Shown here piece after piece: positions 54,770 to 64,000 of a stretch of DNA of 64,000 nt. Numbering within the stretch: position 1 is the first letter of the stretch; the number at the start of each line of letters is the position of its first letter. Below the pieces are notes generated by a model that did not search any database, was not told where the DNA came from, and saw only the letters and a list, made by a program, of their open reading frames with translations. The stretch covers positions 30,709,478 through 30,773,477 of the forward strand of contig JAGTTD010000015.1 of the NCBI GenBank assembly GCA_018398585.1. The letters run 5' to 3'. The translations under genes and the position numbers were made by a program. The stretch is from Simmondsia chinensis. Taxonomy: Eukaryota > Streptophyta > Magnoliopsida > Caryophyllales > Simmondsiaceae.

Positions 54770-55372
54770 AATTTTTTTTTTTTTAATAATTGAGATTTTA
54801 TTGCTAGAAGATAATCTAGTACATTATTATCCAAACAAACATGAGATTCTAAACAGAACACAGCACCCCACAAGTACACTCCAAAACACCAAATACAGCC
54901 AAAAGATAAAGTTCAACATGACTACCTCAAGATACTAAGAAAGATCATTAGCACCAATCTTAATCCGGTCGGAGGTTACCACTCGATCCCCGGCTTTCAA
55001 AAAGCTCCATTCAATCTAAACGCACACAGACAATAATCAATACGACTTGCTTCACGTAGTACAGAACAGCTTTGACCCCTAACCTGCTTAGAACGCTAGA
55101 CTAGCCTACTCAGAAACCATGACCACCGCATTGTATCCAACACCCGAAGAAGGATCATACAAGGACAGGAACGACGATCACAACTCCCCACCGCTTCACC
55201 ATTGACATCCACGCCCTCGAAGCACAATCATCCAACCAATCTTAGGTACACATAAGATACCTGACGACCAAATCCTCCCAATAACGAACCATAATCTGCT
55301 TTACTCAGCCAATATACCATATGCTTACCACACAGAAACCCAAATAAACTTTCCCAAAATTTTTAAAAATGT
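54770..55372 (-). mobile_element. Probable L1-type LINE 3' UTR fragment
   Basis: The minus strand ends cttctagcaataaaatctca then AATTATT and a poly(A) run (plus-strand T run at 54772-54784), the style of plant L1 3' ends. The preceding 550 bp is less AT-rich than its surroundings but has no clear frame. No target duplication identified. Confidence 0.45.
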
Positions 55373-55387
55373 TACCCTTCACCTCTT

Positions 55388-56446
55388 AAACTCAAGTTCG
55401 ATCCCTCTACCACGCCTAGCAGGGAAGACGTCAAGATTGGATCCGAGGCCATATCGAAGAAGGAGAGATTCAGGTACTTGGGGTCCATGATACAGCACAA
55501 CGGCGAAGTGGACGAGGATATCAACAACCGGATTAAAGCGAGATGGCATAAGTGGAGGATGGCCTCCGCGGTACTTTGTGACAGAAAGTTCCCCTTGAAG
55601 ATACTATAAGACGGTTGTGAGGCCAGCCATGATGTATGGGGCGAAGTGTAGGACGATAAAACAACAGTACACACAGAAGATAAAGGTGGCGGAGATGCGA
55701 ATGCTGAGGTGGATGTGCAGACACACAAGGAAGGATAGGATCAGAAACGACATCATAAGAGGCAAATTGGGCGTAGCCTCCATTGAAGATAAATTGAGGG
55801 AGCAACGTCTGAGGTGGTTCGGACATGTTAGAAAGAGACCGGACAACGCTCCAATAAGGAGATGCGAATAGCCCCTTACTACACTAGGCAGAAAAGGTAG
55901 AGGCAGGCCAAAGAAGAGATGGCTTAAGACGATCCGACAAGACCTCACCCACATAAACCTTCGGGAAGAGATGGCCTTAGATAGGACACAATGAAGGGCT
56001 AGCATAGGGGTAATAGATATTCCGGTTAGAGTAGGGTAGCCCAACTTACTAGTGCTAGGCCTTGACATCCTCTTGGCGCACATAGGCTGCGTACTGGATA
56101 TCATGAGCTGATACTTGCTACTTGCCTACTTATCTTTATCTCTATTCTCTATCTCTATCTCTATCCTTACCTTTATCTTATCTGTTGATTTGTGCCTGAT
56201 GTGGCTTGCTTTGAGTTTGTTGTTCTGCTCGTCGTGTGTTTTGCCCTACTCATGCTTGATGCTCTCCTGCTGCCAGGTCTTTTGCTCTCTGTTGCGGACC
56301 AGATTCTAAGGTTGGTGTCCTCGGAAACAGCCTTTCTTCAGAGTAGCCCCCTGAAGGGGGAAGGCTATGTACATCTACCCCCCCAGACCCTGCTTATGCG
56401 AGAGCCCTAGGAGGCACTGGGTTTGTTGTTGTTGTTGTTGTTGTTG
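55388..56446 (+). mobile_element. RTE-clade LINE, longest copy (C-terminal third of ORF plus 3' UTR)
   Basis: First frame: KIGSEAISKKERFRYLGSMI, NNRIKARWHKWRMASAVLCD; after a frameshift near 55605: [60 protein letters not shown]; after further breaks RGRGRPKKRW and IRQDLTHINL. The 3' UTR and tail end in (TTG)n. Duplication tcacctctt at 55379-55387 and 56447-56455. Minus-strand open frames here are antisense shadows. Confidence 0.9.
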
Positions 56447-56770
56447 TCACCTCTTCACCCTCCAAATAAACTTGCCAAACAGAGTTAAACGTGTACTCCA
56501 CATTACCCTTACTCCTCATTACCCTGTTATTAAATAGAGGCTAAAGCTCAGACACAATATGTTTAGCTAAATGAGAAACCAAAAACCGTTACAACCCTTT
56601 TCGGCATGTGTTTTCCCCCTAAACCCCCACTAAACATCCGAAAAGGCTTAATTTCGGTTGGGTCAGAGGAGACTGCAAGGCGCAAAATTTAGCATGTTGT
56701 ATACCTAAGGCACTGTTTGATTCAACAAAAAAAAATTTCGGCTCTGTTTGGTGAAATTCTTTATGTAAGT

Positions 56771-57031
56771 AAAGAAAAAAAAAATACATACTCAGTGCCC
56801 CAAGGGCTCCCGCCTAAGCAGGGTCGAGGGGGGGGGGGACGGGGACGGATTTATGCAACCTTTCCCTTTCAGGAATTACCCCTGAAGAGGGGCTGTTTCC
56901 GAGTGCCCCTAACATGAGGGTGAGGAATTTCCAGGAGGTCATCCATCCTAGTACTGCTATCACTCAAGCACGCTTAACTTCAGAGCTCTAATGGGATCCG
57001 GTGACGACGTGCTGGTACCGTCTTTGGTAAT
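56771..57031 (-). mobile_element. 5S rRNA-headed SINE, complete
   Basis: Duplication ttctttatgtaagt at 56757-56770 and 57032-57045. Minus strand: ggtaccagcacgtcgtcacc, ggatcccattagagctctga, agttaagcgtgcttgagtga, then gatgacctcctggaaattcc and the tail with a C run (56826-56837) and tgcttaggcgggagcccttg. Confidence 0.92.
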
Positions 57032-57045
57032 TTCTTTATGTAAGT

Positions 57046-57640
57046 GATTAACAATAATAAAGCCCTGTTCAGTATTTGATCAACGTAGAAATTAAATTCT
57101 TATGACAAGTTATATTTTTCAATAATTCAATTTCTGTGTCCACTTTTCAAGAAATAGGTACGAAGCATTTGGTTACCAGGAATTAAAACTTAACAAAGGG
57201 AGGCTATAAGTTATTTACTGTGTTTTAAAGGAATTGAAAATTGCTAAGAAATTTTCACTTTTCATATTTTGCCTATTATTGGAATAAGTAAGATGTATGT
57301 AACTTTATCCCTACAAAGTGCTACCTTACTGATAAACCAAACACCAAACTCATCAAATTTATATAATGAAATTAATTTCCTAAATTGGATGAAAGAAAAC
57401 CTTCTCTGTAAAATTGGTTTCCTAAACTAAAGAATGTTCCCTGTTTACTCTTGACATCATATTCTCATGTCGACTTTAAATGAATCGAACATGAATCCTA
57501 CAAAATTTATAGAGTGAAATTATTTTCCTAAACAGATAAAACAAAATTTTAAGAAAAATATCGGAAGTTAAAAGTCTTAGATACAAAATATGTACCGGAA
57601 GAAAACGGTTCTCCTCCAATCAAACGAAACCTAGGATTAA
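57046..57640. other. Intergenic, no gene seen
   Basis: AT-rich. The ends (agccctgttcagtatttgat at 57060; cggttctcctccaatcaaac at 57605) look like a decayed MITE of the 'tttggttcaa' kind, but I cannot fold convincing arms. Confidence 0.35.
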
Positions 57641-57644
57641 TAGT

Positions 57645-58015
57645 GTTATTTATATCATTAGTCCTTATACTTCGCTTATTGTGTCAATTCAGTCCTTGTA
57701 TTTTAATTGTGTCAATTTAGTACCTATATTATTGAAATTATTTCAATCAAATCCAACATTGAAATTAACGTTAATTTCCAACTAAAATTACAACAAAACA
57801 GTTACTCTATGCAAAGCTTTCTAAGCACCCCATTCACGTAAAAATCACATGTAAGTGCTAATTAATGTCATAATTTTCACTACAAATTAACATATATTTT
57901 CAACATTGGACTTGATTGAAACAATTTCAATGTATAAGGAGTAAATTAACAGAATTAAAAGTATAAGGACTAAATTAATACAGTGAAGAAAGTACATGGA
58001 CCTTTTGTATAAATA
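57645..58015. mobile_element. Foldback family B copy
   Basis: gttatttatatcattagtcc, ttcgcttattgtgtcaattc and the mirrored right end gaagaaagtacatggacctt, gtataaataacac. The middle (cattcacgtaaaaatcacat) differs from other copies, so this may be a subfamily. Confidence 0.6.
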
Positions 58016-58184
58016 ACACTAAATATAATAAGATTTTACAACAAAATAAGAAGTGTTTCAACATTTAACCTGAGTTTGCTGGAGAAGCTGATTAACGGCG
58101 CAGGATCACAGTCACCCTTTTCCAGAGAGTTGGCACTACTGGTAAATAAAAAATAATAATAATAATAATAAGATTCACTTGAGT

Positions 58185-58585
58185 CCAGAGATGTAAACAA
58201 GTTGAGTCGAGCTCATGGACACGCAAGTCTAGATGAGCCTGAACGGGCATGTCTTAATGTAATCTATTAGCTTAAATATGTCAAACTAAGCTAAGTTCGA
58301 GCCAAAATGGGCCGAGCTTGAGCCTAAACGAGATCAAACGGGCTTGAATTGATCTTAGATGAGCGTAATAATCGTAAGCTTAGTTTGAAGCTTGCCGAGC
58401 GAGTTTGGAGTTCAACTGAGCCAAGCCAACCCTGAGCCTATAACAAGCTCTTGAACCCAAGCTTGAAGTTTCTAAGCTCGACGAGTTTCGATCCAAGCCC
58501 AAGCCAAGCTAATGTAGACGCTTGGAGCTTGACGATTTTGGGCTTGAGCTCGAACTCGGTTCGGCTCAAATACATTCCCATGAGA
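58185..58585. mobile_element. MITE family G copy
   Basis: Starts agatgtaaacaagttgagtc and ends ggctcaaatacattcc; arms with gagctcatggacacgcaagt / agcccaagccaagctaatgt and many AAGCTTG/CAAGCTT words. A small (AAT)n run precedes at 58150-58168. Confidence 0.55.
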
Positions 58586-58789
58586 GTCTAATAATAAATT
58601 GTACAAGAGATCAAATACAAGCCTAATGATTTACTGCCGCATAATTATCAATTGTCTTTGAACGCCTAACTTGAACTTAAATATGGTCTTCACGCACAAA
58701 CTCTTTGGGTTGATAATTCTTGGCCTCATTTCAGGACCTTTACAAGTAGACCGGAGAAGACAAAATATGCATTTTTTTATTTTTATTTT

Positions 58790-58975
58790 TTGCTAACGAG
58801 GAATCCGGCTACCCGATAAACTCCGATTCATGCGGTGACCCACACACCACATGAGCCAGTTAAGTCAAGAATTCATCAGGGAGAGGTTCAAGCGGGGAAT
58901 CGAACTCCAAACCTTTTGACTTGAAGCAATACTTTATCCCCTTAATGCGTCCAACCACCGAGGCAAGGCCCCAAT
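58790..58975 (-). mobile_element. tRNA-derived SINE, best copy
   Basis: Minus strand: head GCCTCGGTGGTTGGACGCA (box A area), box B TGGAGTTCGATTCCCCG (58891-58907), body with gtgggtcaccgcatgaatcg, and end ccggattcctcgttagcaaa. Imperfect flanks atgcattttt / atgcaattttt suggest a target duplication. Some plant SINE families share this layout. Confidence 0.7.
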
Positions 58976-59332
58976 GGGCACAGCATGCAATTTTTAAGAA
59001 CTCTTATATGACGAGAAATGTAACGACTTCACATTTAAGTTTAATAATAAAATCCCACAACAGTACTACTATAAAGAAAACATTAACATATAAGTTCAGT
59101 AAATTTGTGCACCTAATGTCAACTGATTCTAGAATAGAACTTTACTCAAAAGCCACTACTACGCTACTCACAATAGCGACTTTTCCTGGTAAAGTTGTCA
59201 TTCCGGAGCCTAGCCAAGTGGATGTCCACGTGGATGCCATTCTTTTCTTCCGCGAATTTTTTGGTTTTTTGTTTCGGAAAAAACTCATCTAATTCTGTTT
59301 CCTCTAGTTTTAAAAAAAATATATATATTTAT

Positions 59333-59682
59333 ATTAAAGGTTCTTGTACTTTATCCATCGTGTCAATTTAGTCCATGCACAATTCAAAATGTGTCAATTT
59401 GATCTTTAGAGAAAAATTATGTTAGGATTTTAATAAAATTTTTAATGGTTCGACCACAAAATGGGTTAAAATTGAGTAAATAGGTGAATTTATAATAAGT
59501 TACTTGCATCTAGCATAACTTTACCGTTCAAAATTACGTCATTAATATAACTTCAATTTGACCGAAGGACTAAATTGACACATTTTGAATTGTTCAGGGA
59601 CTAAATTGACACAACTAAAAGTACAAGAACCAGATTGACACAATAGGCAAAGTACAAGGACCTTTGACGTAAATAACCCCCC
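59333..59682. mobile_element. Foldback family B, well-preserved copy
   Basis: aaaggttcttgtactttatc, catcgtgtcaatttagtcca on the left; aggactaaattgacacattt, ggcaaagtacaaggaccttt on the right. It lies about 240 bp beyond the cyclophilin stop. Confidence 0.65.
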
Positions 59683-59734
59683 CAAAAAAACTGCAAACTC
59701 TAATTTATTTACTTTTCTATTACTATAATTTTTA

Positions 59735-59870
59735 GAAGGTAAAGAGTGCAATAATGCTATAAGAAGGGCCACCGACATCAAAAGGAGAGAGGAGGTGACC
59801 GTCGAACCCGAGTCCTCGGGTTTGAGGGTGGGTAACCCAACCACTACACTAAACCTAACAGCTCAATGCA
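59735..59870 (-). mobile_element. tRNA-like SINE head
   Basis: Minus strand TTTAGTGTAGTGGTTGGGT (box A-like) and CGGGTTCGACGGTCACC (box B-like) about 40 bp apart, followed by a short body (tctctccttttgatgtcggt). Not a foldable tRNA. Confidence 0.45.
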
Positions 59871-59925
59871 GACTCCAATACGAAGTAAAAGGACACACCT
59901 TTGGATCATATGAAGAAGAAGTCCC

Positions 59926-62845
59926 CTATATCTTTGGTTGAAGTGTCACATCGATGATACCAATGGGAGATATTGGTACATAATGCTCATTAGTATCCAC
60001 CTCTTCAATTTCCTGCATAGAGTAGACACCTCATTCATCAAAAGTTCGCCAAAATTGTATCTGTATTTGGATTGTCGAGGAATTAACTATTTCCAAAGTT
60101 TGAAATGATAGGTGACAGTATACAAATGATTTTGGGTGTCTTTGGGTAAGCTTATTTCAGCTTATATGTTTCAATAAGATCTGTAACTTTGTAAAATGAA
60201 GTGTTTGGTTATGTTGTGCAGAAAGATCTTTTTTACAAAATAAAGTATTAAATGCAAGTTTAAAAAACAAACTTATCTATTATAATCTCAAAAATAACTT
60301 AATAATATAAATTAATTAATAATACTAGGTAGGAGAGAATCATAAAAATAGTTGGTAATGGTAGTAGAGAGCGATAAATATAGCGACCCATGCGCATAAA
60401 AAGGGTTGTGGTAGGTGGGAGTGTTGATAACAAGTAAAAATAAGTCATAATGGTGAAAATTTAATGTTAATATAGTCTTTTTAAAGCATTTTTATGAAAT
60501 AAGCTGTGAAAAAGATCCGGTTTTGCATCTTTTTCTGCTTAGTTATAAAACAGCTTTTTGATCTTTCTACTTAAGCTGCGAAAAAGATGTAAAAAGATCT
60601 TTTCTGCCAACAAAACGCAAGCCCTGCAGTCAACTAGATCTTTTTCACAGCTTTAAGCTGTTAAAAAGTTGAACCAAACGCAGCCTTTATACTGTAACAT
60701 GTCTCCTCACACAAGTGCCCATTGGGCTATGGTGGATAATGCACAAGTTCATATCATACCTTGTACTTTAATTATACAAATGTTAAAAACAAGATGCTGT
60801 TGGGATTCGAACTCTTGATGTCTTTGGTGAATACTGTGATACCATATTAAGGAACCAACTATCGCAAAAGCTTAAACTAATGGGTCAAGGACCAGAAATG
60901 GTTTTATACTCTAATACGACATCAAGTCATAAAAGAAACACCATTGGACAACCCATTTTGAATTGGCCATTACTAGATTGATCACATTGGTTACTGCTGT
61001 AATTGTCTCAGAATGACATGTATTCTATAATAAATCAAAGCATGCATGCAGATGAATGTACATTGCTAAAATATTACCATGCCATGCACAAAAGAATATA
61101 GGTTTGATCTTGCATAGGGGTGCAAATGAGCTGAGTAGGCTCGAAAGTCCTCACAAGTCCGCTAGACATAAAGCTCGACTCATTTCAAGCTCGAGCAGGT
61201 TCAAGCTGGCTCTTTTACCTTAACGAGCAGAGCTTGAGCAAAGTGAAACTCAAGCTCGTAGGCTTGGAAGCTTAAATGAACTTATTTTAATACAATTTAT
61301 TAACATAAACATGCCCCATTAAGTCAAGTTCAAGCCAAACTCAAGCCTAAACAAGCGTAACTATGCTTGGATAGAGCTCAAATGAGCCCGGATAAGGCAA
61401 TTTAGTTCAAAGCTCATCAAGCTGAGTTAAAGCCTGGGCTCCATTTGGCTCATATACACCTCTGATCTTGAATTATCGAGTACAGCAATCAGCAAAACAA
61501 TCAAGGGATCATCATATATAAGGAAAGAAACAATACTATATTTACCTGAACAACATCCTCTCCCTTAACGACTCGTCCAAACACTGTGATCTTCTCGTTT
61601 AGATCTGGGATTGGTGCAGTGGTGATATAAAGATCAAATCCTTTGCCATCTTTCTTTGACTTAGAGGTCCCGAACATAAACGCCTCGTGTTTTATACTGT
61701 GCAGCCACAGAAACTCGCTTACTTGAAAGGAAGAAACAATATGTTATAAAACCTAGTTATTTACTCCGCTAGTCAGTTATATTTTTCCTTTCGCTTTAAA
61801 ATAGCTCCCAATGTTTTATTTAGGGAATTCACCACAAAGGTCGTCTGAGATATGAACATGTATCATCTAGTATCCGAACATTTCAATATTAAGTTATCTT
61901 GAAGTTTAAAAATATTTTCTAGGTCGGAATCCAATTAATTTTGGCCAGAATTCGGCCACTTTTCAATAGAAATTGCTAATATGGTATAAGATTAACATAT
62001 ATGAAATACATCCATGAGTTTAGTGCAGATACAACGGATTATTGATAAAAATTCCCAAATTCTATTAAAAAATATCTATGTATTATACGGATAATATCTG
62101 ATGTAAGCATTTTTGGCAAAAAGATCATCACTTTGACAAACAATACCTATATATTATTGGAATCATATTTGACGTCAACATTTCCATCAAAAGTTCACAA
62201 AATTTTGGCAGAGAGTACTAAAATGATTAATTTTTTTTTTTTTTAAATTCAAGTGCCTGAGTAATAAAAGTTTTAAACCTCAAGACGCCTCACTATATAT
62301 GTTGAAATGTCAACATACCTAAGTAATTAAATGTTCAAACCTTATAGTACCTAAGTGATAAATTTCCTTTATCCTATGAAAAGATTAGACCCACACCTTT
62401 TAATTTTTACCTAGTGTCCACCACCATATGAGATAGCAATTTGGTCATGAAAAAAACAAACAGAATTATCTTAAACAAGGATACCTCAAGGTGCCTAAGT
62501 TCCCTTTATTGTGTGACAATCAATCCCTCATCTTTTAACATTTACTGATCATCGGTCACCAGATCAAGACCAATTTGATCAGAAAATATGAAATACTATT
62601 TAAACCAAAAAAAAGGATAGCGGACCAATTAAACAAACTTACAAACATTAGAGACCAACTGAGTAATAACTACATAAAACATGGACGAATTTCAAGTACA
62701 AGCTAACCTTTTATCAAGTTGACTGTAGTGCTTGCTTCTGGAAGTCCAATCATCTGCAGTTCCAACGCTAGGGCCATACCCAGCTTGTATGACATAGTGC
62801 TTTATCACCCGGTGAAACGGCATCCCTTTGAAATGCCCTTTTTGG
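59926..62845 (-). CDS. CYP21-3: Cyclophilin-type peptidyl-prolyl isomerase, CYP21-3-like, 3' part
   Basis: Three exons on the minus strand: 62708-62845, 61546-61696 and 59926-60012, joined in phase (AG|T makes Ser at the first junction). Reading: [40 protein letters not shown], then [42 protein letters not shown], and [19 protein letters not shown], stop after LQPKI. The FHRVI arginine and the following Gln are the cyclophilin active-site pair, but the usual QGGD motif is QAGY and the later pocket residues diverge, as in the CYP21-3/CYP21-4 subgroup, so isomerase activity is uncertain. Arabidopsis CYP21-3 (At2g47320, from memory) is annotated as mitochondrial. The N-terminal exons, including any targeting or membrane segment, are not found between 62846 and 64000 and probably lie beyond the window. 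Confidence 0.88.
60125..60690. mobile_element. MITE in a cyclophilin intron
   Basis: Left end gtctttgggtaagcttattt and right end gttgaaccaaacgcagcctt form diverged inverted ends; aagatctttttacatcttttt-type arms (60535-60610) pair with sequence at 60170-60240. Confidence 0.5.
60785..60930 (-). mobile_element. LTR/TRIM remnant with PBS-like site
   Basis: Minus strand TGGTATCACAG (60834-60844) preceded by LTR-like sequence (ggttttatactctaatacga on plus) and followed by agagttcgaatcccaaca. It resembles the TRIM layout at 21347 but only one side remains. Confidence 0.45.
61118..61465. mobile_element. MITE family G copy in a cyclophilin intron
   Basis: Ends aggggtgcaaatgagctgag and ggctcatatacacctct are inverted; arms contain caagctcgagcaggttcaag / gaactcaagctcgtaggct. 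It ends about 80 bp before the 61546-61696 exon. Confidence 0.6.
61810..62370. mobile_element. Foldback family C copy in a cyclophilin intron
   Basis: Left arm gggaattcaccacaaaggtc, catgtatcatctagtatccg; right arm acctcaagacgcctcactat, atagtacctaagtgataaat. The centre has two ttggcaaaaagatcatcact-like pieces. Confidence 0.5.
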
Positions 62846-62974
62846 CTGTCAATTTAGTTTCTATTATCAGATACAAACTCCTTTAGGGTACTTTTACATG
62901 TATCAAGACTCTTAACATATACTATCCTATTTGTATATACGAGTTTCAACCTCTCTTTATATATAACATAATGA

Positions 62975-63180
62975 TAACCCATTGTGCACGACAAGAAATT
63001 AAACAAGAAAACGAAAACAAACACACAAGATTTAAGTAGTTCGGCAAAATATGTCTACATCTACGGAGTTGCAGAGATATCTTATTGTTTGGAAGTTCTA
63101 CAAAGAGTTTTTCTGATCTCACACCACTCTCTCAAATTTATATATGTTTTCGGAGAGCGAGAAGGCTGAGGTAGGGAGAG
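62975..63180. mobile_element. LTR-like fragment
   Basis: cacaagatttaagtagttcg, gcaaaatatgtctacatcta and cggagttgcagagatatctt resemble the 'agatttacgtggttcgg' segment of Copia LTRs. No matching end or second copy was found. 63181-63539 contains nothing recognised. Confidence 0.35.
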
Positions 63181-63539
63181 GTAGTGACTATGCTGGAAAT
63201 GAAGATGCATTCACTCAATATGAGTCACATTAGTGCCTATGAAGACTCTAAGCAAACCAAGCAGCTGCTTAAGACCTGAATTTTAGAGGTCCCCGAATAA
63301 TAGTCCTTAATTTGACTTATACCTAAGTTCTCTTTTCTAATTTATTCACGTAATTGGATTTCTAGTTTTCTCCCATTTCAACTAAAAATTAGGAAACCCA
63401 ATTCCCTTTGAGGTTATTGAGTCTAACTCCTCAAAAACCAGTTTGCTAGGGGAAGGATGTTCTAAATATATAAGTTGGACCATGATAGCACTCTAAGGTG
63501 AAGTGGGATTGCAACCCAAGAAGCAAAAGCATAAGGTTG

Positions 63540-64000
63540 CTAAGGGTTTGTTTGCTATCATTATTTGTTTGCAGTTTTTGGTATTTGCAAAACTATAAAC
63601 CAAGTTTTAAATACAAGTTTCTGTGATTTTTTGGTTTGTTGTTTTCAGTTTTCACTCAAACTTGGCAAAACTAAAAGCAAAATCAAAAAACAAGAATCAT
63701 ATAGATAATTATGCTAAGAGCCTGTTTGGTTTTGTTTTCTATTTGCAATTTCTGGCTCCAATTGAGGATAAATTGAGGGAGCAACGTCTGCAATGGTTTG
63801 GACATGTAAAGAGAAGATCGACACCGCCCTGTAATAAGGCGTGAACAACTTCATATTATGCACTCGAGGAAAGGTAAGGGTAGAACAAAGAAGAGCTGGA
63901 TGGAGACGATTATATAGGATCTCACCCACCTAAACCTAAATCAGGTTATGGCCTTAGATAGAGCTAAATGGCATGTAAAAATGTGAGTAGCTCACATAGC
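63540..64000 (+). mobile_element. MITE family E copy followed by an RTE LINE fragment cut by the window edge
   Basis: 63543-63755 carries family E ends (gggtttgtttgctatcatta; a second start gagcctgtttggttttgttt at 63718). From 63756 the RTE ORF reads [20 protein letters not shown], then, frameshifted, RKGKGRTKKSWME and NQVMALDRAKWH. Confidence 0.75.

Noticed and set aside
55604..56104. 166-codon minus-strand reading frame
   Set aside because: It lies antisense to the RTE LINE ORF and 3' UTR; the plus strand carries clear reverse-transcriptase-type C-terminal motifs.

Overview
This is a repeat-rich stretch of a flowering-plant (probably eudicot) nuclear genome. The evidence is GT-AG introns in plant-specific gene families (chloroplast-type glutamyl endopeptidase, ALE2-like receptor kinase, CYP21-type cyclophilin), plant mobile elements (5S- and tRNA-headed SINEs, RTE and L1 LINE fragments, a TRIM, hAT- and Mutator-type MITEs) and AT-rich intergenic DNA. 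The species cannot be named from sequence alone.

Six protein genes can be supported. (1) 1-7150, plus: the 3' half of a glutamyl endopeptidase (GEP) gene. (2) 8149-9018, minus: a single-exon plant multi-pass membrane protein. (3) 14038-17926, minus, with leader exons reaching about 20320: an INO80 chromatin-remodelling subunit B-like protein (PAPA-1 plus HIT zinc finger), 517 aa in six coding exons. (4) 25774-37528, minus, leader to about 37905: an ALE2/At4g02010-type receptor-like kinase, 727 aa in eight coding exons. (5) 46350-49667, minus: a RING-H2 E3 ligase, 215 aa, which I assemble from two exons separated by 2.7 kb of transposon-filled intron. (6) 59926-62845, minus: the 3' half of a CYP21-3-like cyclophilin. 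From memory, genes 1, 2, 3 and 6 correspond to neighbours in Arabidopsis (At2g47390, At2g47360, At2g47350, At2g47320), so the window looks like an expanded version of that block.

The rest is mostly transposon. A SINE family whose head is a 5S rRNA and whose tail matches the 3' end of RTE-clade LINEs has six complete copies, each with a 14-19 bp target duplication. Other structures are: a 562-bp TRIM with both LTRs, PBS, PPT and a perfect 5-bp duplication (21347-21908); a 1.55-kb near-palindromic Mutator-type foldback with a perfect 9-bp duplication and a SINE inserted near its centre (44226-45780); two more 9-bp-duplication foldback families; hAT-type MITEs; a probable solo LTR; an L1 tail nested in a foldback; and recent tandem duplications at 43 kb and 36-37.5 kb. 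Several nested insertions give a relative order of events.

The genes do not form a pathway together; they are ordinary single-copy plant genes. The unusual biology lies in the mobile elements and in how they have reshaped introns, first exons and splice donors of the GEP, kinase and RING genes.
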